A program made the translations under genes and the position numbers. From Chionoecetes opilio (lineage: Eukaryota > Arthropoda > Malacostraca > Decapoda > Majidae), in assembly GCA_016584305.1 (NCBI GenBank), contig JACEEZ010023407.1, positions 97,001-161,000 of the forward strand: DNA of 64,000 bases, read 5' to 3'. The notes below the pieces were generated by a model that did not search any database, had not been told where the DNA came from, and was given only the letters and a program-made list of their open reading frames with translations. This document shows, one piece after another, positions 53,160 to 64,000 of this stretch; position 1 is the stretch's first letter; each line of letters opens with the position of its first letter.

Positions 53160-53690
53160 CTTATGAGATGAGACGGCCGATGATACGCTTCCAGGTATCT
53201 CTATCCATTGTCTCAACTTCTTCAATGCCTAATGCTGCCAGATCCTCTTCAACACACTGCCTCAATGTCTTCCTTGGCCTGCCCGGTGGACGGCGACCTG
53301 GCACTTCCACTCCAACAGCTCTCCCCTATGCCTCACCACCTTATTTCCTCTTCACGCGCCCAAGCCACCTCAATCTCCTTACTGTAAGCACTGCACTCAG
53401 CTCCTTCAGTCCGCATCTTCTTGCCACCTCTTCACTGGACAACTTCATCTCTGCATGTGATCACAGGCATATATCTCAAAATTCTCCAATCACAACCAAC
53501 CAACACATTCTCCAACTTCTTCGTCATACCCCATGTCTCAAAACCATAGCCTACAGCAATACTGATCTTATACATGCTTCAAATACTCTTCCTCTGTTTT
53601 TCAGTGGAATACTTTTGTTTATCAGCAGTTCCGCTATAGTTCTCCACTGCAAGTTATTAAAACAAAATGTAGAAATAATAGTATCTTGTA
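53160..53690 (-). pseudogene. LINE RT C-terminal fragment
   Basis: Minus strand: YGFETWGMTKKLENVLVGCD, WRILRYMPVITCRDE, EEVARRCGLKELSAVLTVRR, LRWLGRxEE and, after shifts, RRPPGRPRKTLRQCVEEDLA and IGRLIS at the end (about 53165). This is the well-known tail of a LINE RT (ETWAMTKKLE...GRPK). Several shifts. Confidence 0.75.
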
Positions 53691-53695
53691 TTTGC

Positions 53696-53883
53696 TCAAA
53701 TCACAGAAGGAAGTGGAGGCATGCACTGTATGTTCGGCCGTTTAAGACACTCCGGTGTGGTAGATGCATCCCAACTTAGACTGGCAAAATTTTGGAGAAG
53801 AAAATCATTAGAAACAACATTCAATGGTTCAACATTTTCACTTATTTCACCAAGATGGTACCTAAGCATCAAGTCAATCATTT
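53696..53883 (-). other. Small unrecognised ORF, possible exon
   Basis: 62 codons, MIDLMLRYHLGEISENVEPL then NVVSNDFLLQNFASLSWDAS and RPNIQCMPPLPSVI. Codon use looks coding-like. An upstream stop sits only three codons before the ATG. Not recognised; it could be an exon of a host gene on the minus strand or a transposase scrap. Confidence 0.3.
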
Positions 53884-54928
<1,045 letters not shown>

Positions 54929-54989
54929 CCAGAGCATAATTTGATATTCAAGAAAGAAATATCAGGAAGCATCCTCTGAGACCCAGATC

Positions 54990-55110
54990 TTGATCAGGTT
55001 TCTGCTTAGTAAAACTGTACACAGTGAAGAACGTTCCTCTGGCATTTTGTCTCAAATTCATGGAGGAGTTCATCAATGTCATTGTCCAAATCTTCAGTTC
55101 CAGACAACTG
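54990..55110 (-). other. Possible host exon with good acceptor
   Basis: Minus strand: pyrimidine tract TTTTCCTCTTTTTCAG (ends about 55109), then LSGTEDLDNDIDELLHEFET followed by KCQRNVLHCVQFY and a stop. The DLDxxIDELLxEFETK start recalls acidic N-terminal helices such as that of CFAP418, but the match is too short to name. No donor is certain. Confidence 0.3.
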
Positions 55111-55303
55111 AAAAAGAGGAAAACAGAGTTGAGGAAATAATCATTACATTCTTTGATGTAAGTCAAGTTTATTTCTTTCACTCTATCATTTGAACACAAG
55201 CAGAAAAATCTTAGTTGAATATTCAATGAATGCAAACAAAAGACTACATAATACAATTAATTGATAAACTGATAAATTTCTATTAAATATCCTTATACAT
55301 AGT

Positions 55304-55475
55304 GGCCCAACGGTGGATTGGTTAGCACGCTCAGCTCAAAACTGAGAGGTCAGATATGATGAGAGTACTATTCCCTGACCGGGTGGAGACAGTTTGGGCT
55401 TGTCTCGTTTCACCCTGTAGCCCCTGTCTCTGTCTGTTCACCTAGCACAGATTAGGAACGTGATGTAAGCCAAGA
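55304..55475 (+). mobile_element. tRNA-like SINE, second subtype
   Basis: GTGGATTGGTTAGCACGCTC (A-box) and an anticodon-arm-like CTCAGCTCAAAACTGAG; B-box region is altered (GAGAGTACTATTCCCTGACC). Tail CTGTCTCTGTCTGTTCACCT, then AGCACAG. It shares the head with 34963 but not the body. Confidence 0.55.
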
Positions 55476-55826
55476 ACTTTTGATCTTCTTCAAAAAATGG
55501 ACCTGATTTTCTTCAAAAACATTTCTTGTACAGAGGCCACATAACCATGGCATACTCTAAACCAGGGGAATCATGACCAATTCATTTTTTCTGTATGTCC
55601 TATTTCATATAGACATAACATGTTCCAATGTTCATAGCGAGTTTAAATTTCTTTAATAATTTTATTAATGTTACTCTGGTGATCATTTGTCTTGAATTAT
55701 AACTCCAAGGATAATCTCTTAACTTTCTTTTCTAATCGTCTCATTTCTCATTTTATAACTCCATTTTATCCTCTCTGTAATCTTACCAGTCAAATATTGC
55801 ATATATTTTTTGCATTAAATATAATA

Positions 55827-57138
55827 CAGGGAGGTCCCGAAGATACGAGCAGTTAGGTTCCACCTGGCATACTCGTAAAGCGAAATCTCGTATAACGAAA
55901 CACATAACTAATGGTAAAATATAGGTTTGGTTCCAGGACCCCACCAATTAAAAGAAAAGAAGAAGAAAAAAACAACATGTTTTTCAAGCTAAAATAAACT
56001 ATAGCAAACACAACAAACTCTCAAACTCTCAAATATAGGGCTCTATATACCACACCACCGCACCACCACACCACCACACAAAACACAGTGAATTAAGAGT
56101 GTGACAGCACAGTAGGACAGAGCACAAATAAGTCACAATAAGCACATTAAGTAAACCAGCAAATCACTAAAATTGACTCACAAGGCACAATACATACAAG
56201 CAACAAAGATGTTGTATGTACTCTTGGGGACGCCGCGTGATACACTAGACTCAAGAGGGTAGGGTAGGTAAGGGACAAGGGAGGGGTGCGCAGACCTCTT
56301 CCACTGCCCACAAACTCGTCTCTGTGCACCTGAATCATTGTACATTGTCCAGGGTTGTGAATTTTTGCAGGCCACATTGTCGTACCGAGCCACCAGAATT
56401 ATCATATTTTTGTCCAAGCGAGCAAAGCTCGCTTGGACACCTATTTCAGCCGAAATCAGGTGTCATATAGGCTTGTAAAATGTTTCCACAAATGTGTGGG
56501 CAAGAAAGATACAGGCGCAAAGGAAGAAATTTGGCACAGAAAGTTATATTTCGTCTCTTAACTCATTGTCCAAGCGAGCGAAGCGAGCTTTTAGCATTTA
56601 TGCTAAAATTTGTAATATATTGTGTCTGGCGACATTAGTGCAGTAGCATAAGTAGTGCAGTGGAAATAAAATGTGTTCGTAGCCTTCACAACAACAGTGT
56701 CTTTTAGCGTCGCCGAGAGGCAGGCCGCTTGTGTTAGGCCTCATATAACCACTATAACTCGTGTTTCTAATGCCGTTATAGGTGTTATTTAGGGTTAGCG
56801 TGGTGTTATATACGTGGTAGGGTGTGTGTGAGGTGTTAAATATGCCATTTCAGCCGTGGGTACAGAGAGGAGGAAGAATAACAATTATGAAATACCACCA
56901 CCATCAGATTGATTATCGTACAACCTTAGGTAAAATCATATAGTCAGTAAATGACTTTATAATTTTAGTAAATAACTTGTAATTTACTTTAGTAAATAAC
57001 TTGGTAATTTTACTCACCCCAGTTTGAATGTCGTAGCATTGGATTTTTGATCTCGTATATTGAAAATAGACCCTAATTTACACATCTTGTATCATCGGAT
57101 TCTCGTATATCGAATGCTCGTATAACGGGACCTCCCTG
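55827..57138. mobile_element. TIR element, CAGGGAGGTCCCG ends, TA duplication
   Basis: CAGGGAGGTCCCGAAGATAC / ATAACGGGACCTCCCTG with TA on both sides (55825-55826, 57139-57140). Subterminal CTCGTATA(A/T)CGAA motifs repeat at both ends. Tigger/pogo-like by ends; no transposase. 56413-56610 holds hairpins (next entry). A minus ORF at 56377-56147 has no recognised motif. Confidence 0.8.
56413..56610. repeat. Hairpin-bounded segment
   Basis: GTCCAAGCGAGCAAAGCTCGCTTGGAC (perfect hairpin, 56414-56440), a partial copy GTCCAAGCGAGCGAAGCGAGC at 56569-56589 and TTTTAGCATTTATGCTAAAA at 56589-56608. Probably a small insert inside the TIR element; class unknown. Confidence 0.55.
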
Positions 57139-57300
57139 TATTCAACTTCTGACCTCATTTATTGATCTTATCCAAATTTTCCTCCAACAGTCTGCAATCC
57201 TCCTCTCTTTTTGCCTTCAAAACTTTAACATCATCTGCAAATAAGCTCACATAACTATTGAAACCATCTTCATCATCATCACAAAACTTTGACCTCAGAT

Positions 57301-57547
57301 TCAATCCCCATTGTCTTGGGTTGGGGGTGTGGGGCGACTCGTCCAGGACTCACGATTTGAAGCCTAGCTAGCCGTGTAATCTTGTTGCACAGAACCTCAA
57401 ACAGTGAAGAAACAATCCGCCATTTTGTTAAAAGGTAATTCAGGAATATAATAATAATAATAACATTGAATCTTATGGTACTCAGTCCCAGGCAGTCCTT
57501 AAATGGGCAGAGGGTGCTAAGAATTCCCTGGTACAGTGATCAATTTG
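57301..57547. other. Spacer
   Basis: Contains a short (AAT)n run at 57440-57464. No gene seen. Confidence 0.4.
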
Positions 57548-57690
57548 AAGGAGCGGTGAAGATCAGGACAGTAAATGTTGGAACAATGTGAAGTAGGAGT
57601 AGATAAGCTGTGGAGATGCTGGCGAGAAGAGTTGATGTATGTTGTGTGCAGGAGGTACGGTACAAAGGACAAGGATGCATAACACTCGGT
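57548..57690 (+). pseudogene. RTE-like LINE endonuclease start
   Basis: KIRTVNVGTM then, with a stop in place of one residue, AVEMLARR.VDVCCVQEVRYKGQG. The VGTM...RRxVDVxCVQEVR(Y/W)KG order is the first block of RTE-type endonucleases (Glu is catalytic). It ends abruptly at the next LINE. Confidence 0.6.
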
Positions 57691-57844
57691 GTGTTATTGA
57701 TTTATTTAAGTGGAAGAAGAGAAAATTGTTTTGTTTGTTTGTAGACTACAAAAAGGCATTTGATATGGTGTGAAGAGAAGGTCTATGGTATAAACTTGTT
57801 AGGGATGGTATTAATGGGAAATTGTTGAAGGTTATTCATAGTAC

Positions 57845-57900
57845 CTATGTACAATAATATTAAGTCTTGCTTACGCAAGACTTAATATTATTGTACATAG
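57845..57900. repeat. Perfect 26-bp inverted duplication in LINE coding sequence
   Basis: 57845-57870 and 57875-57900 are exact inverted copies with a TTAC loop. The left arm is LINE coding (MYNNIKSC). After the right arm the LINE frame resumes at MLDQQLSDTFTC. The insert is thus a local inverted copy of the preceding 26 bp. Confidence 0.9.
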
Positions 57901-59155
57901 TTGCTGGATCAACAACTGTCTGACACATTTACATGTATAGGTGTGAGACAGGGAGAAAACCTATCGCCACTGCTCTTTGCTTTTTATGTTAATGACTTAC
58001 AAGAAAAGCTTATTGAATGTAATTGTAACTACACTCAAACCTCGGCTATCACGCATTCAGATATCGCGCTTTACGGCTATCGTGCACACCCAAATGTACT
58101 ACAATCCTCAGCTATAGCGCAGCAAGCTACCGCGTTTCACGGCTATCACGCATCCTTTTTTTTTTTTTTACATATGGGCCTATAGTGCGTGTAGGCAGTG
58201 ACCTCCAGAGGTGGGATGGTAGGCTCTGGAGGTTCACTTGAGGGCTGTGATGGTTGGCCCTCGCCTGTGGTGGCGCAGGCAGGAGTTCTAAAGTGTCGCC
58301 TGTGATTAGAGGGTGTATGGACGATTCTAGACACCCTTGTATTTATCACCAGATCGCATTTATCCCCCATTGGAAATGGGAGATAAATACTCAGAATGAA
58401 GAAATCTACACGATGATGTACTAGGTAAGAATCCTAGCACTTTTGAAAGCCCACTATACCGACCTAATACCACATTTTCGAACGGAGGACAATTCGAGCA
58501 AATTTACTGTAGTCGGTAATAAACAAATGTATACGGTTTACTAAGACCCGTCCACCCCAGTAAATGGTGGATGTCTGTGGTGGTGGAACAGGATGTCTGT
58601 GGTGGTGGAACAGGATGTCTGTGAGTGAGGATGCTGCTGCAGCTGCCTCTGCGTTTTACGTTATAATGCACTCACTTTTTCTTTTAATCAACGTTCACAC
58701 AAACGTTCACACAAACATACACACACACACACACACACAAAGGCGTAATAGCTAGGCGTCCTTGTTCTATAAATACTACCGTCAGGACATTCCAGGGGCA
58801 GGTAGAGAGGAGTGAGGTCAGGTCAGGTTCCCCAGGTGTTATCACAGGCTGTCAAGGACACTTGGGCGACTTATGTTGCCAAATGTAAAGGAAGGTATAC
58901 AGAGTCGTTGTTTTACCCTCAAATTGCAAGCCATTCATAAAACCATGCAGACGTACTATGCAAATTTATAATTTCTAAATAGTTAACGTAACAGCTAACA
59001 GTATGAGAGACGTCGTCAACAGCCTGTTAACGGTGAATGTGACAACAATGCGGCAATCCCATAACCCCACCCGAGGGCTCAAGATAGACCAGCCGGTAGA
59101 GGCGTTGCGATCGAGTAGACGTCAGGACATTAGCAGCGAGCTATGATTGGTTGCT

Positions 59156-59250
59156 CAATTCCTGGACTTCCCGCAGCTCCCGCCACCTCAGTCAAGTCAC
59201 TAAAAATTCCTGGACTTCCCGCAGCTCCCGCCACCTCAGTCAAGTCACTA
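59156..59250. repeat. Tandem 47-bp repeat, two units
   Basis: ATTCCTGGACTTCCCGCAGC and the following 27 bp occur twice without gap (59157-59203, 59204-59250), upstream of the transposase part. It extends an upstream frame (SWTSRSSRHLSQVTK twice). Confidence 0.85.
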
Positions 59251-59300
59251 AAGTGCGCATACTCTCAGGGTGCAGTGATAGCAGTGAAGGAAACTTTATA

Positions 59301-60106
59301 ATGGCCGATTTACCTCAACCTCGTCCTCCCACTATCACGCAAGGTGATACTGAGGCAGAACATAAAGTGATTTGTTATTGGAAATCGTACAACGTAAAAC
59401 AGGCAGTTGACTTAGTGGTAGACTGCTGGAACAATACCACTATCAATACTGCTTGGCATAGCATTTTGGAGGGTTTGCCTGAGGACCGCCAGGTGGCAGT
59501 GCCTGGTAACCCACAGTCACTCGAGATACAGATAGAAGTGGCGGTGGCAGAGGCACGGCAAATCCCTGGAGCTGGATTTGCTGACATGACTGGTGAGGAC
59601 ATTAGGGAAATTATTCAGCTTCCTGTAGGGACTGCTGTCAATATAATGGAAGAGGATGATGTGGCAGGTGAAGCAGACAGCACTGAAGAGGAAGAGGAAG
59701 GTGACAATGTGCGGCGTGAAGGTTTATCTATTGCCGATATCAAGACAGTTATAGATTTGAGTTGCAGGCTACGCCACATCCTCGAACAAGACTTAACTAC
59801 AACAGCGAGTTGAAGTGTTCGTTGATTCGTCAGGCAGTGGCAAGTTATGAGCAGCAGTATCATGACCACATGAACTCTCTCCGTCAACGTCAGATCACCG
59901 AGTTTTTACGGAGCCGCAACCAGGCACGGCAATACAAGAATGGACCACAACGAGGACCCTCCAATGATCCCCCTGTCATTGATGAACCATCTGACTTTGA
60001 GGGCTCACTTGTGCAACAATGGAAGACATTCTGGACGAGGTACAGGCCCACCATGGTGGTCATAAATGACAACACTCCACACAAATCTCGGCTCTCATCC
60101 ATCTAA
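59301..60106 (+). pseudogene. Tigger-type transposase C-terminal region
   Basis: From ATG 59301: MADLPQPRPPTITQGDTEAE, then VICYWKSYNVKQAVDLVVDC, WNNTTINTAWHSILEGLPED, IQIEVAVAEARQIPGAGFAD, MTGEDIREIIQL and an acidic run (EEEEEGDN), LSIADIKTVIDLSCRLRHIL. A shift at about 59790 leads into NYNSELKCSLIRQAVASYEQ and LRQRQITEFLRS, ending at 60103. Order and motifs (FWKxxxIxDAIxxIxxSW..., later LRQTxLxxFF) are those after the DDE domain in Tigger transposases. The catalytic part is absent. The frame is open for 170 codons from a plausible ATG. Confidence 0.75.
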
Positions 60107-60896
60107 GCCCCTCGTCATCCCCGATAAAAGGTAAATAAAGTGCTGTAAAATGTATGTTGTTTTTATGATTCCTGATTTGATTTAGAATTTCATCATATGC
60201 TGAAAAAACAGGGTAAAAACATGAAAAAAGTGGTAAAATATGTGGTCATCTTGGGGAGGTCCTGGCACCAATTAGAATTATTACCATTAGTTCTGTACTT
60301 CGGCTATCGCGATTTTGGCTATCGCGCGCCGATAGCAGCACCAATTAGGCGCGATAGCCGAGGTTTGAGTGTATTTAGATTTTGATAATAATCTTCTGAA
60401 TGTTTATTTAAGTTTATTAGTTTTGATGTATGCAGACGATACAGTGGTACTATGTGGTAGTGAGGCAAACATGAATCAGGCACTAACAGCTTTTCATAGT
60501 TATTGTTCTGAGTGGAAATTAAAAGTTAACGGTAGTAAGACTAAAATTGTAGTGTTCAGCCGAGGTCAAGTACAAACAAGTAATTACAATTTTCAGTTTA
60601 GGGGTGAGGAATTAGAGGTAGTTAGCGTGTATAAATATTTAGGTTTATTGTTTAATTATAATGGGAGGTTTAGGAAGGGGAAGTTGGAACTAAAGGAACA
60701 AGCAACGAGGGCCTTGTACGCGCTAATTGGTACCTCACGCAAATATGACTTGCGAGTTGACATTCAAATTTAATTGTTTAACACCATGGTTGTACCTGTA
60801 TTAACATACGGTTGTTAAGTCTGGGGTGAAAATATCATACGGGAGGTAGAACTATTACAAATAAAATTTCTGAAACATATTTTGTATGTAGATATA

Positions 60897-61471
60897 CACA
60901 CAACCCTCGTTTTCCCGGACTAATAGGGGGGAGCACTGGTCCGGGAACCACAAACGTCCGGGAATCGCAACAGTCCGAGGCCATTACTCACCCCGGACGT
61001 TTATCCTACTCTAGTATTTACTGTCCGGCAACCGCCAATATCAGCTACCCCGCCCCGGACTTTTACGTCACTTTGTTGTTGTTTTTAGTGCTGCGAGGAT
61101 CCCTTGGGGAACACTATGTGCCCTGGTGATGTCCTATGATGCTATCACAGGCGCTGTAGTTGATCTGTCTTCCTCAGGAAGGCACAGGTGAGGCGGATGA
61201 CAGCGTGTTGCCGGGAGGGGTGTGTGTCTTGGAGAGTGAGTGTCGTGTACCCAAATGTAAACAATACAAAAGCTGAGCATGCTGACACCTGGCGGGAGGC
61301 GCGGACACTGACCAGGTGTGACAGGAGACGCTCGGACCGCCGGACTACTTTGTCAATTTACGGACGGGACCAGGCATTAGTCCGGGACTCTGACATATCC
61401 CCGGACCTCTGATTTTGACCGGCAAATCCGATATCCGGGAAATGGAGGTCCGGGAAAACGAGGGTTGTGTG
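60897..61471. mobile_element. TIR element B3, same family as B1 and B2
   Basis: CACACAACCCTCGTTTTCCC / GGGAAAACGAGGGTTGTGTG, TA on both sides. Inverted relative to B1/B2: the CCGGACTAATAGGGGGG end is on the left. Holds one worn unit of the sequence around CACCTGGCGGGAGG but not the LINE knuckle. Confidence 0.85.
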
Positions 61472-61835
61472 TACTAGCACCGATATTGTACATGGAAAAC
61501 TAGGGGCGTATCCACTTGCAATAACTATCAAGTGTAGGATGATTAATTATTGTTCTAAATTGATTATGGGAAAACAAACAAAATTAAGTTATGTAATATA
61601 CAACTGTTTATTGCAGCTACACGCAAGTGGTATTTATATGTCGCCATGGCTAGAATGTATAAAGAATATATGCATTGAGTGTGGTTTGCCAGTAGTGTGG
61701 ATGACGCAAACTATTAACAACCCAAAATGGTTTAGGAGAGCGGTGGAACAGAAATTAAAAGGTACATAGATAGCAACTTGGTATAGAAATGTAACAAGCA
61801 GAGATAGGCATTTGTAGTATGTAGTTATAATTGTA

Positions 61836-62456
61836 CAGGAGAACCTCGTTTATCCGGCACCCTCGGGGGGGAGCGCATGCCGGATAACTCATTTTGCCGT
61901 TGTTTTGAGAGTTACTCCTATGGAATCGCCCAAAATCCCAATTTTTTTTTTTTTTTTTTTTTTTTATACATCAAAGGAACTGGCCAAGGGCACAACAAAA
62001 ATGGGTAACACAAAGCCCGCTTAGTTGCCAGTCCCTATAAAGAGGACAGTAAGAGAATACAATAAAAAAGAGTTGTGAGCCAATTTTGTTCGGGAGGTGT
62101 CTTGTTACTCTTCTCATGAAAAGATGTAAGTCATAGGAAAGTGGACAAATAGAAACAGGAAGAGAGTTCCAGAGTTTACCAGTGAAAGGGATGAAAGGGC
62201 TGCCAACCCTGCGTACCCCGCCAAATTTGAACTAAATTTCTGCCGATTTTCTCAGTTTTTGAAATAATTATACCTAATTAATGCCTGGGTTATCCTGCTG
62301 AGTGGCCCTTTCTACCCCACACTCCTCGTCAGGATGGACAAGCTAGTCCTCGTGTGGCACGCCAGCAGCACGAACACTCTCCTCTCTTTTTTCACAGGAT
62401 CTCTCTGACGAGCTCAAGCTAGCCCGTGGTCCTCCCTGCTGGAGGCCCGGAGAGAG

Positions 62457-62488
<32 letters not shown>

Positions 62489-62541
62489 CCTGGGTCGATT
62501 AGTGCCGTTGTTTTAAATGCCGGTTAAATGAGGTTCTCCTG
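61836..62541. mobile_element. TIR element, CAGGAGAACCTCG ends, TA duplication
   Basis: CAGGAGAACCTCGTTTATCC / AATGAGGTTCTCCTG with TA on both sides (61834-61835, 62542-62543). Contains the retroposon 61941-62230 and an A30 run at 62457-62486. Excision rejoins LINE sequence to LYKEVYG. No transposase. Confidence 0.8.
61941..62230 (-). mobile_element. Poly(A)-tailed retroposon inside a TIR element
   Basis: T26 at 61941-61966, then the complement of the 47735-47893 sequence (CTGGCCAAGGGCACAAC, CCCGCTTAGTTGCCAGTCCC), running on to GAGAGTTCCAGAGTTTACCA at 62165. Longer copy of the same family. Confidence 0.65.
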
Positions 62542-62999
62542 TATAAGGAAGTTTATGGGATTGAAGAGTATTTAGCCAAACTAAATAAAACTAATCATAT
62601 ATCTCTAACTAAATTCCGCACAGGAAATAATCAGCTGCCAATTATTACTGGAAGACATAGTCAAATAAGCAGGAAAGACCGTTATTGTACTCAATGTAAT
62701 GACGGACAACTAGGAGATGAATATCATGTTCTGTTGCAATATCAAAATGAGGACATTATTCAGTAGAGAAACGGAAACATACCAGAGTATTACAGGTTAC
62801 ACCCAAATCAGATTAAATTGACAATGTTGTTGCAGAGCAAAAATGTAGTTATTAACAAATTTAGTGCAATTTGTAAATTCTTTGATTAGATTGTTTAGAT
62901 TATTTATTTTGATGAATGTGTACATATATTACACAGGAACTGTGCTCCATATTTTGTATAAAGTCTGAGCAAATAAATATATTATATTATATTATATTC

Positions 63000-64000
63000 C
63001 GGGTTCCTCCGATCACAATCTTATTTCTGTAACCTGTCCTATCGCTCCAGTGCCCCCTCGGGACCCACCTAAGCGGAGGTACTTCTGGCATTTCAACTCA
63101 GCTAAGTGCGAGGACATAAGGCAGTAGTACTACTCAGATTTTCCATGGAATGATTATTGCTTCCATGTCAGAGACCCATCTCTTTGTGCAGAGCGCATAA
63201 CTGAGGTACAGTAACACCCCACCAACACCTCATGTACGCCTCCATGTCTCTGGCATGGAGGCGTACATTCCACACACTTTCTCAATCCTTAAGCCCGTCA
63301 GCCTTGGCTTACCTCTGCTTGTTCTCATGCTATACAAGCTAGAGAGGCAGCACACAGACAGTACCGTAACTTCCATCTCCTGAAACTCATGCCCTTTATA
63401 GTTATGCCCATAATCATGCAAAATATTTTCTTCAACTTACCAAAAACTCCTTCATTCATTGAAAATGCCTAAATCAATCTGAATCAAACTCATCTCGTGA
63501 CTTCTGGCATCTAGCTAATAACATCTCTAACAATTTTTCTTCTTCACCTTTCCTTCTTATGCTTCACCCAGATGGCTCCACAGATGTCGCATCTATTTCT
63601 AAAGCTGAACTCTTTGCTCAAACCTTTGCTGATAATTCCATTCTGGTTGATGAAGGGTTTGTTCTCCTTCTCCTCCATCCTCTGACTATATTATGCCTAT
63701 TATTAAGATCCTTCATAATGATGTTTTCTTTGCCCTTTCTGGCCTAGATCCTCGAAAGGCTTACGGTCCTGACGGAGTCCCTCCTATTGTTCTAAAATAC
63801 TGTGCTTCTGTACTTGCGCTGTGACTGGTCAAACTTTTCCGTCTTTGTCTATTTACTTCCATCTTTCCTTCTTGCTAGAAGTTTGCTCACATCCAACCTG
63901 TTCCTAAGAAGGGTGACCGTTCTATTTCTTCAAACTACCGTCCACAACGTTTGACTTCCTGCCTTTCTAAAGCTTTTGAATCTATACTTAATAAGATGAT
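63000..64000 (+). pseudogene. Jockey-like LINE ORF2, runs off the right edge
   Basis: Starts inside the endonuclease (SSDHNLISVTCPIAPVPP; SDH is the terminal EN box), RDPPKRRYFWHFNSAKCEDI, DFPWNDYCFHVRDPSLCAER, then a hairpin break, DFWHLANNISNNFSSS-like, LLHPDGSTDVASISKAELFA, QTFADNSILVDE, SGLDPRKAYGPDGVPPIVLK (about 63740-63790), PVPKKGDRSISSNYRP and SCLSKAFESILNKM at the edge. Motifs are those of jockey-like LINE RT. Frame breaks at about 63126, 63210-63250, 63300, 63660 and 63820. Confidence 0.85.
63232..63268. repeat. Perfect 15-bp inverted duplication in LINE coding sequence
   Basis: ATGTACGCCTCCATG and CATGGAGGCGTACAT with a TCTCTGG loop. The right arm is the expected LINE coding sequence (GMEAYIP-type); the left arm is its inverted copy placed just upstream. 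Confidence 0.85.

Larger units (their letters stand above)
55490..57300 (-). pseudogene. CR1-like LINE RT fragment, split by a TIR element
   Basis: Pieces 57300-57139 and 55826-55490. Minus strand: GFNSYVSLFADDVKVL (FADD at about 57240), EEDCRLLEENLDKINK, then beyond the insert FNAK-like, LGVIIQD, NINKIIKEI, KLAMNIGTC and PGLEYAMVMWP. Same order as the LINE at 43078-43500 (SLFADDAKLL, NLSPEK, PRLEYVAVIWS). Strongly eroded. Confidence 0.65.
58032..60371 (+). mobile_element. Tigger/pogo-type element with transposase C-terminus
   Basis: Ends CACTCAAACCTCGGCTATCA / GCGATAGCCGAGGTTTGAGTG, TA on both sides (58030-58031, 60372-60373). Both ends hold many CGGCTAT(C/A)(G/A)CGC motifs (58050-58150, 60295-60365). 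Inside: T11 and a minus ORF of no known type at 58370-58146, a 26-bp tandem repeat (58567-58620), (AC)n at 58718-58738, and the transposase part 59301-60106. The DNA-binding and DDE domains are missing. Confidence 0.8.
57690..62998 (+). mobile_element. LINE reverse transcriptase and C-terminus, split by three TIR elements
   Basis: Plus-strand pieces: LFVDYKKAFDMV and REGLWYKLVRDGINGKLLKV (57740-57830), GVRQGENLSPLLFAFYVNDL (57940-58010), VLMYADDTVVLCGSEANMNQ (YADD 60429-60440), KLKVNGSKTKIVVFSRG, VYKYLGLLFNYNGRF, then AYPLAITIKCRMINYCSKLI (61500-61560), PKWFRRAVEQKLKG and, after the third insert, LYKEVYGIEEYLAKLN and LPIITGRHSQISRKDRYC with a C-x2-C...H knuckle (CTQCNDGQLGDEYHVLL, last Cys changed). 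End (TTATA)n at 62977-62998. Inserts: 58032-60371, 60897-61471, 61836-62541. The join over the first insert (ECNCN|YLDFDNN) is in frame. Confidence 0.85.

Noticed and set aside
53042..53779. 245-codon plus-strand ORF
   Set aside because: It is antisense to clear LINE RT sequence on the minus strand (53160-53690).

Overview
This is a eukaryotic, intron-era genome window made almost entirely of transposable elements. No intact host gene can be defended. The best guess is an arthropod, probably a decapod crustacean such as a crab. The reasons are repeated CCTAA/TTAGG (arthropod telomere-type) motifs, LINE tails of the (ATGTTCTT)n and (AC)n kinds, tRNA-derived SINEs, long TA/GA/CA microsatellites and Tigger/pogo/hAT/Harbinger/piggyBac terminal repeats of types I associate with decapod genomes. 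The organism call is inference from recall, not a search.

Layout. 1-3.2 kb: head-to-tail LINE fragments (minus). 3.5-16.0 kb: one minus-strand Ty3/gypsy element (LTRs 3477-3667 and 15783-15983, 5-bp target duplication ATATA) with gag, protease, RT, RNase H and integrase in collinear order, cut by a palindromic element, a hAT element, a LINE, several SINEs and a solo LTR. 16.6-18.0 kb: hAT element holding a second TIR element that holds a LINE tail. 18.4-19.2 kb: 33-36-bp minisatellite. 20.8-28.9 kb: a pair of 1.85-kb LTR-like direct repeats around a 1.5-kb interior whose only recognisable coding sequence is a ribosomal-protein-L23/beta-tubulin chimera; the right repeat carries a piggyBac-type insertion (TTAA) that is absent from the left repeat. 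29.9-34.4 kb: a fold-back element nested with a Harbinger-type element and a telomere-motif minisatellite.

34.8-43.9 kb: a plus-strand CR1-like LINE (ORF1, endonuclease, RT) split by a SINE (itself split by a palindrome), a 4.5-kb pogo-type transposon and a 690-bp MITE; removing each insert by its target duplication rejoins LINE sequence. 44.1-48.0 kb: three abutting TA-flanked TIR elements, one with a 152-bp tandem array. 48.0-51.35 kb: CsRn1-like Ty3/gypsy pol, Pro-rich tail, PPT and 3' LTR. 51.4-55.5 kb: lower TE density, two possible exons. 55.5-57.3 kb: minus-strand LINE split by a TIR element. 57.5-63.0 kb: plus-strand LINE RT split by three TA-flanked elements. 63.0 kb to the edge: jockey-like LINE.

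The units do not form a cellular pathway; they record waves of insertion. The most notable items are the LTR-flanked chimeric host sequence, the empty-site/filled-site pair for the piggyBac-type element, the TIR element that captured and amplified a LINE zinc-knuckle segment, and short perfect inverted duplications inside two LINE coding regions. The tracts 1.2-3.8 kb and 7.3-13.9 kb are unusually rich in homopolymer runs and frame breaks and may be poorly polished assembly.
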